Assembly: GCA_028874365.1 (NCBI GenBank)
Contig: JAPPJZ010000018.1
Location: 16,435 to 80,434, forward strand
Source of the DNA: Chloroflexota bacterium
Lineage (GTDB): Bacteria > Chloroflexota > Dehalococcoidia > Bin125
DNA length: 64,000 nt
Reading direction: 5' to 3'
A model generated the notes under the pieces. That model saw nothing but the letters and a program-made list of their open reading frames with translations. It was not told the DNA's origin and ran no database searches. This document shows, one piece after another, positions 16,355 through 24,869 of the stretch. Each line of letters starts with the position of its first letter. Position 1 is the first letter of the stretch. A program made the position numbers and the translations under genes.

Positions 16355-16927
16355 ATGCTGAGCAGCTTGAGCGGGACCCAGCGCTATGCGCTGTTCGTCC
16401 TGGTGGTGGTCGTGGTGGTGGTGATCTACCTGGTGGTCTCGGGCGGGCTGGATGAGTTGCTGGGCGGCGGGGAAGAGGAGGAACGGGCGCCGACTGAAGT
16501 GACGACATCGCCGGCGCTGCGGACCGTCGCGATCGAGTTCGGTCACGCGAAACTGGTCGGTCCGGTCGAGGTGACGATCGTCGGGCTGACCTTCCCCGAC
16601 CAGATCCGGGCGGAAGGGTTGTGGCGAACGCCGGCGCAACGCTTCGCGGCGGTACAACTGACGATGACGAACCGCTCGAAACAGGCGGTCGATCTGCCGC
16701 TGACGGGTCTGCAGCTTGTGACGGTGGACGGCCGCGCCTACCTGGCCGATGAGGCGCTGTCGCTGGGCGCAGCCCGCACGGCGGACGGCACGGTCTACGC
16801 GCCGCCGTTGGTCCTGCAGCCGCAACTGACGATCACGGTGGTGGCGGTCTACGACATCCCGATCGACGCCAGTGGTCTGCAGTTGCGGGTGATGGGCGGT
16901 TGGTCGGACTTTGAGTTGTTTGAGTAG
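16355..16927 (+). CDS. membrane-anchored DUF4352-like extracellular protein
   Basis: 190 residues: a Val-rich transmembrane anchor at about 12-29, an acidic linker (GGGEEEERAP), then a beta-sandwich of the DUF4352/telokin-like type (FAAVQLTMTNRSKQAVDLPL, then YLADEALSLGAARTAD and TVVAVYDIP). Such domains sit outside the membrane and are thought to bind proteins or ligands. No enzymatic motif. Follows the rhodanese gene; whether they work together is unknown. Confidence 0.7.
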   Translation: MLSSLSGTQRYALFVLVVVVVVVIYLVVSGGLDELLGGGEEEERAPTEVTTSPALRTVAIEFGHAKLVGPVEVTIVGLTFPDQIRAEGLWRTPAQRFAAVQLTMTNRSKQAVDLPLTGLQLVTVDGRAYLADEALSLGAARTADGTVYAPPLVLQPQLTITVVAVYDIPIDASGLQLRVMGGWSDFELFE

Positions 16928-16940
16928 GGGGGAACAGGAG

Positions 16941-16995
16941 CTGCCCCCCCTCTGCCTTCGGCATCTCCCCCCACCTGACGGCGGGGGGAGAGGGG
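16941..16995 (+). repeat. dispersed palindromic repeat, type A copy 4
   Basis: Inner hairpin TGCC-TTC-GGCA. The long hairpin CCCCCCACC-TGAC-GGCGGGGGG has one A-C mismatch. Confidence 0.9.
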
Positions 16996-17026
16996 AATGG
17001 TGTTGGCTTCGAGTCGGGAGAAACAG

Positions 17027-17686
17027 ATGACGATTTTGCTGTTTGACATTGATGGGACGCTTTCGACGTCTCAGGGAGCGGGGACGGTGGCGATGACTCG
17101 GACGTTTCGCGAGTTGTGGGGGATTGAGCGTGCGCTGGAGGGGATGAACTTCGCCGGTCGGAGCGATAGCTGGATCGTGCCGACGGCGCTGTCGAACCAG
17201 GGTCGGGATTGCTCGGCGGAGGATCTGGCTCGGTTCGTGGATCACTATGTGCCGAATCTGGGCAAGGCTGTGGTGGAACGGAACTCGCGGCTCTGCCCGG
17301 GGGTTGTGCCGCTGCTGGAGGCGCTGGCAGAGGAGGATGTGACGCTGGGTCTGGGGACGGGCAACTTTCGTCGGGCAGCGGAGGCGAAGCTGGCGCCGCT
17401 GGGGATCTGGGAGTACTTCGTCGACGGGGGTTTCGGGGACGATCATCCCGACCGGACGGAGTTGCTGTCGGCGGGCCTGGAGCGGTTGCGACGACATTCG
17501 AGTGACGGTGCGGAGGCGGTGGTGATTGGCGATACGGGGCACGACGTCGAGGCGGGTCACGCGATCGGGGCGAAGGTGGTGGCGGTGCGGACGGGTTACG
17601 CACAACCAGGGGAGTTGGATGGGGCGGATGTGCTGCTGGACGATCTGTCGGACCTTGGGGTCTCGATGGCGGCGTTGCTGGGATAG
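17027..17686 (+). CDS. HAD-superfamily hydrolase, phosphoglycolate-phosphatase-like
   Basis: 219 residues from ATG 17027 (GGGAGA upstream). Motif I DIDGTLSTSQ gives the nucleophile and acid Asp pair, motif II is LGTGN, Lys lies in AEAKLAPLG, and motif IV is VIGDTGHDVEAG. A four-helix cap of the Gph/beta-phosphoglucomutase type follows motif I. It probably removes phosphate from a small metabolite; the substrate is open. Ten bases upstream of a membrane-anchored hypothetical gene. Confidence 0.85.
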   Translation: MTILLFDIDGTLSTSQGAGTVAMTRTFRELWGIERALEGMNFAGRSDSWIVPTALSNQGRDCSAEDLARFVDHYVPNLGKAVVERNSRLCPGVVPLLEALAEEDVTLGLGTGNFRRAAEAKLAPLGIWEYFVDGGFGDDHPDRTELLSAGLERLRRHSSDGAEAVVIGDTGHDVEAGHAIGAKVVAVRTGYAQPGELDGADVLLDDLSDLGVSMAALLG

Positions 17687-17695
17687 TCTGAGCGC

Positions 17696-18364
17696 ATGTC
17701 TACCGGGCTGATCGTTGGGATCATCATCATCCTGCTGGTGGTGGGGGTTCCGATCTTGCAGGCTCTGATTCGGGCGGTGCAGCGGCGTCGATCGCTGGGG
17801 GCTGCGGGGGTTATGGAGCTGCGTGCGGCGGGCTTGCGGGGTGACGAGGTGCCACGGGGGCTGGCTCGGCAGGCGGCGGAGGCGGTGACGTCGGAGGAGA
17901 TTGCGCTGGCAGACGACAATCCGGAGGCGACGATTGCGCAGTTGGACGCCTCGGGTCGGGTGATTGGCTATCGCGAGAGTTTCCGCGATCCGCGCTCGCT
18001 GGGCGAGTTCATGGACTGGCTGCTGACGCAGACGATCTACCGGAGTCGGGCGCATCGCCGGGTGGAGGTCGAGTTGACCCGCTACGAGTCGGCGGAGCAG
18101 GCGTCGGAGGCGTTGGAGATGGCGCCTCAGCTTGATGCGAGCGACGGCTCGGTGGCGGTGGAAGATGTCGGCGAGCGCGGCGGGGTGCTGGCTCGGGAAT
18201 GGACGAGAACCGAAGACGGCTCGGCGGTGCAGCGGATGCTGGAGTTGCGCTGGGCGTCGGGGGACGTGGTGGCGGTGGTGCGGGGCGACTCGGAACCGTC
18301 GGGGGCGTTAGAGGATGATGAGGTTCAGCGGTTGGCGGGGTTGGTGAAGGGTCGATTGGGGTGA
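17696..18364 (+). CDS. membrane-anchored hypothetical protein (222 aa)
   Basis: One N-terminal transmembrane helix (about 4-24, Ile/Leu/Val-rich), then a soluble mixed alpha/beta domain with a repeated pattern of acidic helices and strands (RRVEVELTRYESAEQASEAL, SGDVVAVVRG). No family is recognised. The gene follows the HAD phosphatase after 9 bases, so they are likely in one transcript. Confidence 0.65.
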   Translation: MSTGLIVGIIIILLVVGVPILQALIRAVQRRRSLGAAGVMELRAAGLRGDEVPRGLARQAAEAVTSEEIALADDNPEATIAQLDASGRVIGYRESFRDPRSLGEFMDWLLTQTIYRSRAHRRVEVELTRYESAEQASEALEMAPQLDASDGSVAVEDVGERGGVLAREWTRTEDGSAVQRMLELRWASGDVVAVVRGDSEPSGALEDDEVQRLAGLVKGRLG

Positions 18365-18410
18365 GTTGGAGTGCGTAGTCGAAGACATCCAGCGGCATTG
18401 GTCCGGCCGA

Positions 18411-18463
18411 AGCCCCCCTCTGTCTACGGCATCTCCCCCCGCCTGACGGCGGGGGGAGAGGGG
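18411..18463 (+). repeat. dispersed palindromic repeat, type A copy 5
   Basis: The inner hairpin reads TGTC-TAC-GGCA, keeping pairing through a G-T wobble. Long hairpin CCCCCCGCC-TGAC-GGCGGGGGG. Confidence 0.9.
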
Positions 18464-18483
18464 ACCGGAAGGAAGGGGATTGC

Positions 18484-18960
18484 GTGATGCGGGTTGAGGA
18501 GCGGGTGGAGTTGTTGGATCGGTTTCGGGCGGGGCCGGGGGCTTTGCGGGCTTCGGTGGCTGGGGTTTCGATGGCTCAGCTTGATGGGGCTCCGCCGGAG
18601 CCGGGGTGGACGGCTCGGGAGAACTTGCATCACGTGTCGGATGTTGCGGTGATGGGGGCGTTGCGCTTGCGGATGATGCTGCTCGATATCGAGGTGGAGA
18701 TGTGGCCGATTGACGGGGACGCGATGCAGAAACGGTTGCGCAACGACAAGCGTCCGATAACTCCGGCGTTGCAGACGGTGGAGGCGCTGGTTGAGTCGGC
18801 GTCGTCGATCCTGGGAGCGTTGCGCGAGGACGAGTGGACGCAGCCGCGTCCGGTGCCGGTGGCGCGTGCGCGCAGCGTCGAGGAATGGCTTGAGGCGAGC
18901 GTGCGGCATGTTGAGGAGCACATCGAGCAGATTCGTTACGCGCTGACCGGGACCTGCTAA
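18484..18960 (+). CDS. DinB-fold protein 1
   Basis: 158 residues from GTG 18484 (ATG one codon on is equally possible). DinB/YfiT four-helix bundle with the metal-site pattern: His pair in ENLHHVSDVAV and the C-terminal HxxxH in RHVEEHIEQI. The family includes thiol-dependent transferases (bacillithiol/mycothiol/glutathione type) and metal-binding proteins of unknown role. First of three consecutive DinB-like genes (20 bases to the next). The three are too different from each other for a recent duplication. Confidence 0.75.
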   Translation: MMRVEERVELLDRFRAGPGALRASVAGVSMAQLDGAPPEPGWTARENLHHVSDVAVMGALRLRMMLLDIEVEMWPIDGDAMQKRLRNDKRPITPALQTVEALVESASSILGALREDEWTQPRPVPVARARSVEEWLEASVRHVEEHIEQIRYALTGTC

Positions 18961-18980
18961 GGCACGTAAGGATTTAGCGA

Positions 18981-19448
18981 ATGAGCGAACGTCCGGCGCT
19001 GTTGGCGGAGTACCTCGAATCGACGTATGAGATCGAGGTCGTGCTGGAGGAGTTGTCGGAGTCGGAGCTGGAGGCGCGTGAGCGTCCCGAGGAGTGGTCG
19101 GTGCGGCAGATTGTGCATCACCTGGCGGATGTGGAAGTCGGCGATGCGATGCGTCTGCGGCAGATGCTGGCTCACGAGTCGCCGCTGATCGTTGCGTACG
19201 ACGAGGGGCTGTTCGCTGCGGGTCTGCATTACGAGCGGGCGATTGAGACGTCGGTGGCGACGTTCTTCGCGTTGCGGGCGTCGAGCGGGGCGATACTCGA
19301 ACAGATTGGGGAGCGGGACTGGTCGCGGGCGGGTCGGCACGAGGAGCACGACTTGTACACGGTTGAGATACTGGTGGGCAGGAGCATCGAGCATGACCGG
19401 CTGCACGTCGCGCAGATCAAGGGCGCGCTCCAGCGCGCGCTGGGGTGA
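18981..19448 (+). CDS. DinB-fold protein 2
   Basis: 155 residues; ATG 18981 with AAGGAT about 8 bases upstream. DinB/DUF664-type bundle: RPEEWSVRQIVHHLADVEVG with the first His pair and EHDRLHVAQIKGAL with the HxxxH pair, which would bind one divalent metal. Tandem partner of the genes on both sides. Confidence 0.82.
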   Translation: MSERPALLAEYLESTYEIEVVLEELSESELEARERPEEWSVRQIVHHLADVEVGDAMRLRQMLAHESPLIVAYDEGLFAAGLHYERAIETSVATFFALRASSGAILEQIGERDWSRAGRHEEHDLYTVEILVGRSIEHDRLHVAQIKGALQRALG

Positions 19449-19475
19449 CCGCAGCTTGCTGAGAGGACCAAAGCG

Positions 19476-20063
19476 ATGACGACGCCGGCGAGCTACACGA
19501 ACGACGATGTCGAGGCGCTGCTGTCGAAGATGGCGCAGGAGCGCGGCAAGCTGATTCAGGCGGCGGAGGGTCTGCGGGGCGACGACGCGGACCGTGTGCC
19601 GGTCGACGCGGTCGGTGAGGAGCAATGGACGGCGAAGGAGCAGCTGGCGCACCTCTGGGAGATGGAGCGCAGCTACATCGCCTGGTGCCGGGCGGGTCAG
19701 GCCGAGAGCGGCGTCGACGCCTCGGAGATCCGCGGCGAGCCGGTCGACATCCCGATCGAGCGCGCACCCCAGCACACGGTCCGCGAACTGCTTGATGCGC
19801 TGATCGACGAGCGAGCGAGGACCAACGACTACATCCGTTCGCTGACGCTGGGCGAGTTCGCGCATACGGCGTCGACGCCCGGGTTCGGGGAGCTGACCCT
19901 GATGCAGTGGCTGCGTTCGTTCTACCGGCACGACCGCATGCACACGGCGCAGATCGAGGGCCGGCAGTCGGACTATCAGCCGCGCTACCAGGGCGGTCGG
20001 GAAGCGAACCAGCGTCAGATGCGGATTGACCAGGTGGCGGAGCGGCAGGGTCGGGGCGGGTAG
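19476..20063 (+). CDS. DinB-fold protein 3
   Basis: 195 residues; ATG 19476 with GAGAGGA upstream. EEQWTAKEQLAHLWEMERSY and SFYRHDRMHTAQIEGRQ carry the DinB metal-site histidines (HxxxH in HDRMH). A C-terminal polar tail of about 30 residues (GGREANQRQMRIDQ) is extra compared with its neighbours. Probably in one operon with the two preceding DinB genes and the following membrane protein. Confidence 0.82.
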   Translation: MTTPASYTNDDVEALLSKMAQERGKLIQAAEGLRGDDADRVPVDAVGEEQWTAKEQLAHLWEMERSYIAWCRAGQAESGVDASEIRGEPVDIPIERAPQHTVRELLDALIDERARTNDYIRSLTLGEFAHTASTPGFGELTLMQWLRSFYRHDRMHTAQIEGRQSDYQPRYQGGREANQRQMRIDQVAERQGRGG

Positions 20064-20072
20064 GATTTCGAC

Positions 20073-20498
20073 ATGACGCGACGTGACGATGAGGCGCTGG
20101 ATCCGGACTCGGTGTCGGATTGGGCCGAATGGGGGCGGAAGCAGGGGAGCCGCTGGGGGAAAGAGTTCAGCGGTCGGGCTCAGGACTGGCGGAGTGAGGC
20201 GTGGTCGTGGAGCCATCCGCAGGATCGACCGCCTGCGCCGTGGTGGAGCCGGCTGTTCTGGAGCATCTTCAACTTGCCGCTGGCGGCGATCGGCGGAGTG
20301 TTGTTGTTGGGTCTGGTGATCTGTGGGGCGGCGGCGATGCTGGTCTGCGGTGCGTTGGTGATCTGGCTGGCCTGCGGCGCGGGCGGGGCGGCGTTCGCGT
20401 CGCGTCGGGGCTGGCCGTCGCAGGTTGGGGCGTTGCTGGGCTTCGGGCTGGGGCCGACTGGGGTGTTGCTGGCTCGGAGGTTGCCGGAGCGTCGGTGA
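20073..20498 (+). CDS. hypothetical membrane protein (141 aa)
   Basis: A charged, Trp-rich N-terminal half (residues 1-60: DWAEWGRKQGSRWG, WRSEAWSWSHPQ) is followed by two or three Gly/Ala/Leu-rich transmembrane helices from about 63 to 130. AGGA lies 6 bases before ATG 20073, 9 bases after the DinB-3 stop. Family unknown. Confidence 0.65.
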   Translation: MTRRDDEALDPDSVSDWAEWGRKQGSRWGKEFSGRAQDWRSEAWSWSHPQDRPPAPWWSRLFWSIFNLPLAAIGGVLLLGLVICGAAAMLVCGALVIWLACGAGGAAFASRRGWPSQVGALLGFGLGPTGVLLARRLPERR

Positions 20499-20534
20499 GG
20501 GGTGGGGGGTTGCGTGGGGTTAGGTGCGCTAGGA

Positions 20535-20585
20535 ATGCCCCCCTCTGCCTTCGGCATCTCCCCCCGCTGGCGCGGGGGGAGAAGG
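20535..20585 (+). repeat. dispersed palindromic repeat, type A copy 6
   Basis: Inner hairpin TGCC-TTC-GGCA. Long hairpin CCCCCCGC-TGGC-GCGGGGGG. Between the convergent genes ending at 20498 and 20625. Confidence 0.9.
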
Positions 20586-20624
20586 GAATCGGCAGGGAAG
20601 GGGCGGCGAGGAGGGCACGGCGGT

Positions 20625-21044
20625 CTAGAGGCAGCCGGCGTTGGTGAGGGTCTGTCGGGTGTCGAGGCGAATGCGTTCGATGGCGCGGCGGAGTTGGGTG
20701 GCGATTTGGATGGCATTGAGGCCGAAGGCGAGGGGGTTGGCGAGTTCCTCGGGGGGATGTTTTCGGGCTTCCTCTACGACGAACTCGAGAGTCTTGAGGC
20801 TGACGCGGTGAAAGGTGGCGAGCTGCTCGGGTGGGCTAATGCTGCGGAGGCGCTCGATTGAGGGCTCGCCGAGCTGGACGAGGTCGCCCCAGGTGGTGTT
20901 TTCGGGTTCGATGAGCTCTGCGGCGGAGGCGATGCCTGCGGCGCAGAAGGCGGCGTATTCGTCGATGGTGAGTCGGTCATCGGGGCCGCAGGCGGTGGCG
21001 AGGAGTGGGAGCAGGGCCAGGAGCGCCAGGCTGCGTCGTCGCAT
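20625..21044 (-). CDS. small lipoprotein
   Basis: 139 residues. A lipoprotein signal (MRRRSLALLALLPLLATAC) ends in a lipobox LATAC, so Cys19 would be lipidated. The mature part is helical with two more Cys (FCAAG and the C-terminal NAGCL) that could form a disulfide. No known family. It is divergent from the 2-hydroxyacid dehydrogenase gene. Confidence 0.75.
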   Translation of the reverse strand: MRRRSLALLALLPLLATACGPDDRLTIDEYAAFCAAGIASAAELIEPENTTWGDLVQLGEPSIERLRSISPPEQLATFHRVSLKTLEFVVEEARKHPPEELANPLAFGLNAIQIATQLRRAIERIRLDTRQTLTNAGCL

Positions 21045-21123
21045 GGGGTTGGTGACTTTCAGATTGCCTGATCGTCAGTGGCTGTCACTCCCATTATCTT
21101 GAGCCTGAAGCGGGAGGCTGCCG

Positions 21124-22113
21124 ATGACCGCGCCGTATCGGGTGTTCGTGACTCGCGTGCTACCGGGCAATGGATTTGCCGAGCTGCTTGAGGATCCGGC
21201 GTTTGATCTCGACGTCTGGCCGGTCGACTTCCCTCCGACGCGGGACGAGTTGCTGGAGCATGTGGTCGGCGTGGACGCGCTGGTTTGCCTGATCACGGAC
21301 ACGATCGACAGCGCAGTGCTCAACGCGGCCGGCGAGCAGTTGAAGGTCGTGTCGCAGATGGCGGTCGGGGTCGACAACGTGGATGTGGCGGCCTGCTCGG
21401 CGCGCGGGATTCCGGTGGGGAATACGCCGGGCGTGTTGACGGAGACGACGGCGGACATGGCGTGGGCGCTGATCCTGTCGTCGGCGCGGCGCGTGGTGGA
21501 GGCGGCGGAGTACGTGAAGGACGGGGAGTGGAAGACCTGGACGCCGACGCAGATGGCCGGCGTTGATGTGTTCGGGTCGACGCTGGGGGTTGTCGGGTTC
21601 GGCGCGATTGGCCAGGCGATTGCTCGGCGGGCTCAGGGCTTCGGGATGCGGGTGCTGTGCTGGAATCGGACGCCGCGACCGGAGGAGGCGGCGGCCGTGG
21701 GGGCGGAGCAGTGCGGGTTTGACGATGTGCTGTCGCAATCGGACTTCGTTTGCGTCAGCATTGCCCTGACCGACGACACGCGGCAGCTGATCGACGCTCG
21801 GGCATTCGAGCTGATGAAGCCGGGAGCGATCCTGGTCAATACGGCGCGAGGGCCGATCGTTGATGAAGCGGCGCTGGTCAGCGCGCTGGAGGCGGGGCAG
21901 ATTGGCGGGGCGGGGCTGGACGTGACGGCGATCGAACCGCTGGCGATGGATTCGCCGCTGCTGACGATGCGGAACGTGGTGGTGCTGCCGCATATCGGCT
22001 CGGCCTCATTGGCGACGCGGGGCAAGATGGCGGACATCGCGGTCGCCAACCTGCGAGCGGGGCTGGCGGGCGAGCCGCTGCCGCACTCGGTGTCGTTGGC
22101 GGTGGACGGCTGA
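21124..22113 (+). CDS. D-2-hydroxyacid dehydrogenase (glyoxylate/hydroxypyruvate reductase-like)
   Basis: 329 residues. NAD(P)-binding GVVGFGAIGQAIARRAQGFG and the signature FVCVSIALTDDTRQLIDAR. The catalytic Arg is in NTARGPIVDE, Glu in the following segment (DVTAIEPLA) and His in VLPHIGSAS. The substrate loop SQMAVGVDNVD resembles glyoxylate/hydroxypyruvate reductase (GyaR) more than PGDH, and no ACT domain is present. It begins a four-gene run; its stop overlaps the start of the phosphoribosyltransferase gene (TGATG). Confidence 0.9.
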   Translation: MTAPYRVFVTRVLPGNGFAELLEDPAFDLDVWPVDFPPTRDELLEHVVGVDALVCLITDTIDSAVLNAAGEQLKVVSQMAVGVDNVDVAACSARGIPVGNTPGVLTETTADMAWALILSSARRVVEAAEYVKDGEWKTWTPTQMAGVDVFGSTLGVVGFGAIGQAIARRAQGFGMRVLCWNRTPRPEEAAAVGAEQCGFDDVLSQSDFVCVSIALTDDTRQLIDARAFELMKPGAILVNTARGPIVDEAALVSALEAGQIGGAGLDVTAIEPLAMDSPLLTMRNVVVLPHIGSASLATRGKMADIAVANLRAGLAGEPLPHSVSLAVDG

Positions 22114-22790
22114 TGTCGGAACCCAGCGGTCCGGCCTGGACGCCGCAGGGCGAGGAACCGTCCAACTTCTGGTTGGCGCGGGCATTGTGGGACTCGGGCG
22201 GGATCATGTTCGGCGATTTCGACCTGGGCGCGACGCTGGGGTCGCCGGTCTACATCAATGTGCGGCGGCTGATCGCGCACCCGTGGGCGCTGCGGCGGAT
22301 CGGCGACCTGCTGAGCGACGAGACGCGGATGCTGGGCGGGATGCTGCGACCGACGATCGCACCATTCGAGTTGATCGCGGGCGTGCCGATGGGCGGATTG
22401 CACGCGGCGACGGCGTTCTCGCTTTCGAGCAACGTACCGATGATCTACGTGCACCCGCCGAGTCAGAGTCACGTGGCGGAAGAGATCGAGGGCGCGTACT
22501 ATCCCGGCCAGACCGTGATCCTTGTGGACGACCTGATGACTCGGGGCGGATCGCTGGCGGAGACGGCGGACCTGCTGCGTTCGGCGGGGTTGATGGTGCA
22601 TGATGCGTTCGTGCTGATTGATCGCGGTGCGGGCGGCGTGGAGCGGATGCGTCGCGAAGGAGTGAAGGTGCACTCGTTGCTGACGCTGGAGGGGTTGTTG
22701 AACTACCTGCTGGCGCGGGAGCTGATCACGGAGGCGGTCTACGCGAAGTGCCTGACGTGGCTCGAGGGCGTGCGGGGAGACGAGCGGTGA
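22113..22790 (+). CDS. phosphoribosyltransferase, orotate-PRTase-like
   Basis: 225 residues. The type I PRTase PRPP loop is VILVDDLMTRGGS, with a flexible loop region before it (SQSHVAEEIEGAYYPG). The N-terminal part SPVYINVRRLIAHPWALRRI is like PyrE (DLR region). True PyrE has a conserved Lys-rich loop that is not clear here, so substrate specificity may differ. Start ATG 22113 overlaps the previous stop and its own end overlaps the next start, so the four genes are translationally coupled. Confidence 0.82.
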   Translation: MSEPSGPAWTPQGEEPSNFWLARALWDSGGIMFGDFDLGATLGSPVYINVRRLIAHPWALRRIGDLLSDETRMLGGMLRPTIAPFELIAGVPMGGLHAATAFSLSSNVPMIYVHPPSQSHVAEEIEGAYYPGQTVILVDDLMTRGGSLAETADLLRSAGLMVHDAFVLIDRGAGGVERMRREGVKVHSLLTLEGLLNYLLARELITEAVYAKCLTWLEGVRGDER

Positions 22791-24052
22791 GGCGCAGGAA
22801 TGGACAGCAGCAGCCGTTCGCCTGGCTGAAACACGTTCCATTGGGGATTTCGGTACTGATCTCGACTACATTTGCTCTCTTGATTGCGCGGCGCGAGCGC
22901 AAGCGACAGCGCATTCTGCTGCGAGAGCGCCAGGATGTGGAAGCGGCATTTGAGCAAGGCATCGAGAGGCTGAACCGACACGAGGAGGAGTTGGAACAGC
23001 AGATCAGAGCGCTACGCCGCCAAGAGGCAGACCTTGAGACGCAGGTGCACAAGCTCGGTCAGCGCGAGGCGGAATTGGAGTCTCAGGTTAAGGGGCTTTC
23101 GGAGCGCGAGGCCGGCCTGCGTCGGCAAGAGGACGAGTTGGAGACGCAGGTTCTGCGTCTGAGCGAGCAAGAAGAGATGCTCGAAGAGCAGGTCAAACAG
23201 ATACAGCAACGTGAAACCAATCTGACGCAGAACGTGGATTTCCTGCTGCAACGTGCAGCGGCCGCGGGAGATGACGATACGGAACGAACGAAAACTATCG
23301 AGCAGTTGCAACGGATGACAGAGGAACAGGAACAGCGCGAAGCAAAGCTCAGGGACGAGCACAAGGAACTGCAGAGGCAGCTTACGTTGCGGGGACAGGA
23401 TCTCGACGCGCTCAAGCGAGAGCGGGTCAAACTTAGCAATGACCTCAAGGGGGAGAAGCAACGAAGTCATTCCCTACGCGATCGAATCAGGATGTTGGAG
23501 GCTGCCCACAACGCAGAATCTTCCGAGAACCCGGTCGCCGCGCACTGGTCCGAGCGAGAACCGGCGGATAACTTCGAAGACTTGATCACCCAAGCGCGGT
23601 TCATGTTCGGTGGACTTCAGATTGCGGATTCCGCGCTACAACGCGCCTCTGATCTCGACAGCGCACTCGAAAAGGAGCGCTGGCTTCGTGATACGTGGAG
23701 TGCATTGGGCGCCTTGCACGAATACGCGGCCTCCGATCACGAGTTCGCTGGCGATTTCTTCCTTTGGAACACCAACAGTGGGAGCGCGTATGCCTGGTTC
23801 CCTGATCGCGTGGCTGCACAAGAGAGTGCCGAAACGATGAGCAGATATGGCGTCAAGCGCGCATTCGAAGTTGACGAGCGCGTCGACCCATCTGGGCAGA
23901 TCGAGATGCAGGCGCACCTGAAGATCCAGAAAGGCGGCGGCCAGAACATTCCGCGGATGTTCTTCTACGACGACACGGCAGGAAGCACCGGCAAGGTGCA
24001 TATCGGGTTCATAGGCCCGCATCGGCTCGTGCCGTCCGCGAATCGTAGCTAA
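22787..24052 (+). CDS. membrane-anchored long coiled-coil protein with conserved C-terminal domain
   Basis: 421 residues from GTG 22787, which overlaps the PRTase stop (GTGA) and has GGGGAGA upstream. One membrane segment (about 15-33), then about 200 residues of coiled coil made of a repeated ~14-residue unit such as LETQVLRLSEQEEMLEEQV. The C-terminal 130 residues form a compact domain: WSALGALHEYAASDHEFAGDF, DERVDPSGQIEMQAH and FFYDDTAGSTGKVHIGFIG. The next gene ends in the same domain. I recall the FYDDTxGxTGKxxxGxIG motif from other uncharacterised bacterial proteins. A cytoplasmic or surface tethering role is possible. Confidence 0.75.
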   Translation: MRRRNGQQQPFAWLKHVPLGISVLISTTFALLIARRERKRQRILLRERQDVEAAFEQGIERLNRHEEELEQQIRALRRQEADLETQVHKLGQREAELESQVKGLSEREAGLRRQEDELETQVLRLSEQEEMLEEQVKQIQQRETNLTQNVDFLLQRAAAAGDDDTERTKTIEQLQRMTEEQEQREAKLRDEHKELQRQLTLRGQDLDALKRERVKLSNDLKGEKQRSHSLRDRIRMLEAAHNAESSENPVAAHWSEREPADNFEDLITQARFMFGGLQIADSALQRASDLDSALEKERWLRDTWSALGALHEYAASDHEFAGDFFLWNTNSGSAYAWFPDRVAAQESAETMSRYGVKRAFEVDERVDPSGQIEMQAHLKIQKGGGQNIPRMFFYDDTAGSTGKVHIGFIGPHRLVPSANRS

Positions 24053-24062
24053 GATTTCGCAG

Positions 24063-24809
24063 ATGCGAGGGTTTCTGCAGACGTTGTTGGCGTTCGTGAC
24101 CGGCGTGGTGGCTGCGGTGATGTGGCTGGAGCGTCAGACGGGGCCGGAGCGGCCGCGTCCAGCTCCCGAACCTCCATCCGCGCCGGCGTCGGAGCCGGAG
24201 CGGGTGGTCGAGGAGGTGGTGGTGCCTGACCCGGAGCAGGCGGCGCGGATCGAGGCGCTGGAGGCGGAGTTGGCGGAGCAGCGGACGCTGCGGACGGAGG
24301 CGCCGGGCGACTCGCACCCGGGAGTGGACGCGATTCGGGCGGCGCGGATGCGGGCGCTGGAGCTGGAACGACAGCTCTCGCAGAACAACGTTGACGGCGG
24401 ACGGCGCTGGTTTGAGATCGAGGCGCCGGCGGTGGAGGGGCTGATCGATGCGGTCGCGGAGCATTTGCCGCGGGTGGCTCTGCGGGTGCAGGCGGATGGG
24501 GTGGATGCGGTCGGGCTGTGGCGGGCGCTGGGGGCGATGCAGGAGTACGCGGAGGCGTCCGGTGGCGCCTGGTTTGAGTTCGACGGCGACTTCGCAGGTT
24601 GGTGTCGGGAGAGCGGGCATCCGCACGCGCTGGATCCGGATCAGGTGGGGGTGGACGAGGGACGGCCGGAGTTCGGGGTGGAGGTGCGGGTCAATCGGTC
24701 GGGTCGGATGGTGGTGCCGAGTTACGTGGAGGTGGGGGCGTTGCGTCTGTACTGGGTTGATGATGTCGGGGGGGAGACGGGTCGGATGCACGTGGTTGGG
24801 TTGGGATGA
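24063..24809 (+). CDS. membrane-anchored protein sharing the C-terminal domain of its neighbour
   Basis: 248 residues. N-terminal transmembrane helix (about 4-22), Pro/Glu-rich linker, short coiled coil (IEALEAELAEQRTLR), then a C-terminal domain aligned to the previous gene: LWRALGAMQEYAEASG, RVNRSGRMVVPSYVEVG and LYWVDDVGGETGRMHVVGLG. It starts 10 bases after the previous stop. The pair arose by duplication and strong divergence, with the upstream copy having a far longer coiled coil. Confidence 0.7.
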   Translation: MRGFLQTLLAFVTGVVAAVMWLERQTGPERPRPAPEPPSAPASEPERVVEEVVVPDPEQAARIEALEAELAEQRTLRTEAPGDSHPGVDAIRAARMRALELERQLSQNNVDGGRRWFEIEAPAVEGLIDAVAEHLPRVALRVQADGVDAVGLWRALGAMQEYAEASGGAWFEFDGDFAGWCRESGHPHALDPDQVGVDEGRPEFGVEVRVNRSGRMVVPSYVEVGALRLYWVDDVGGETGRMHVVGLG

Positions 24810-24869
24810 GGGACAGAGCTCAGTTCCCTTAGCGGCGAGTGCGGCGCCGGATGGTCGACGTGGACAGGT

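Noticed and set aside
15527..18055. Minus-strand open frame of about 840 codons
   Set aside because: It is antisense to four good genes and runs through the palindromic repeats; Arg/His/Pro composition is that of a GC-rich shadow.
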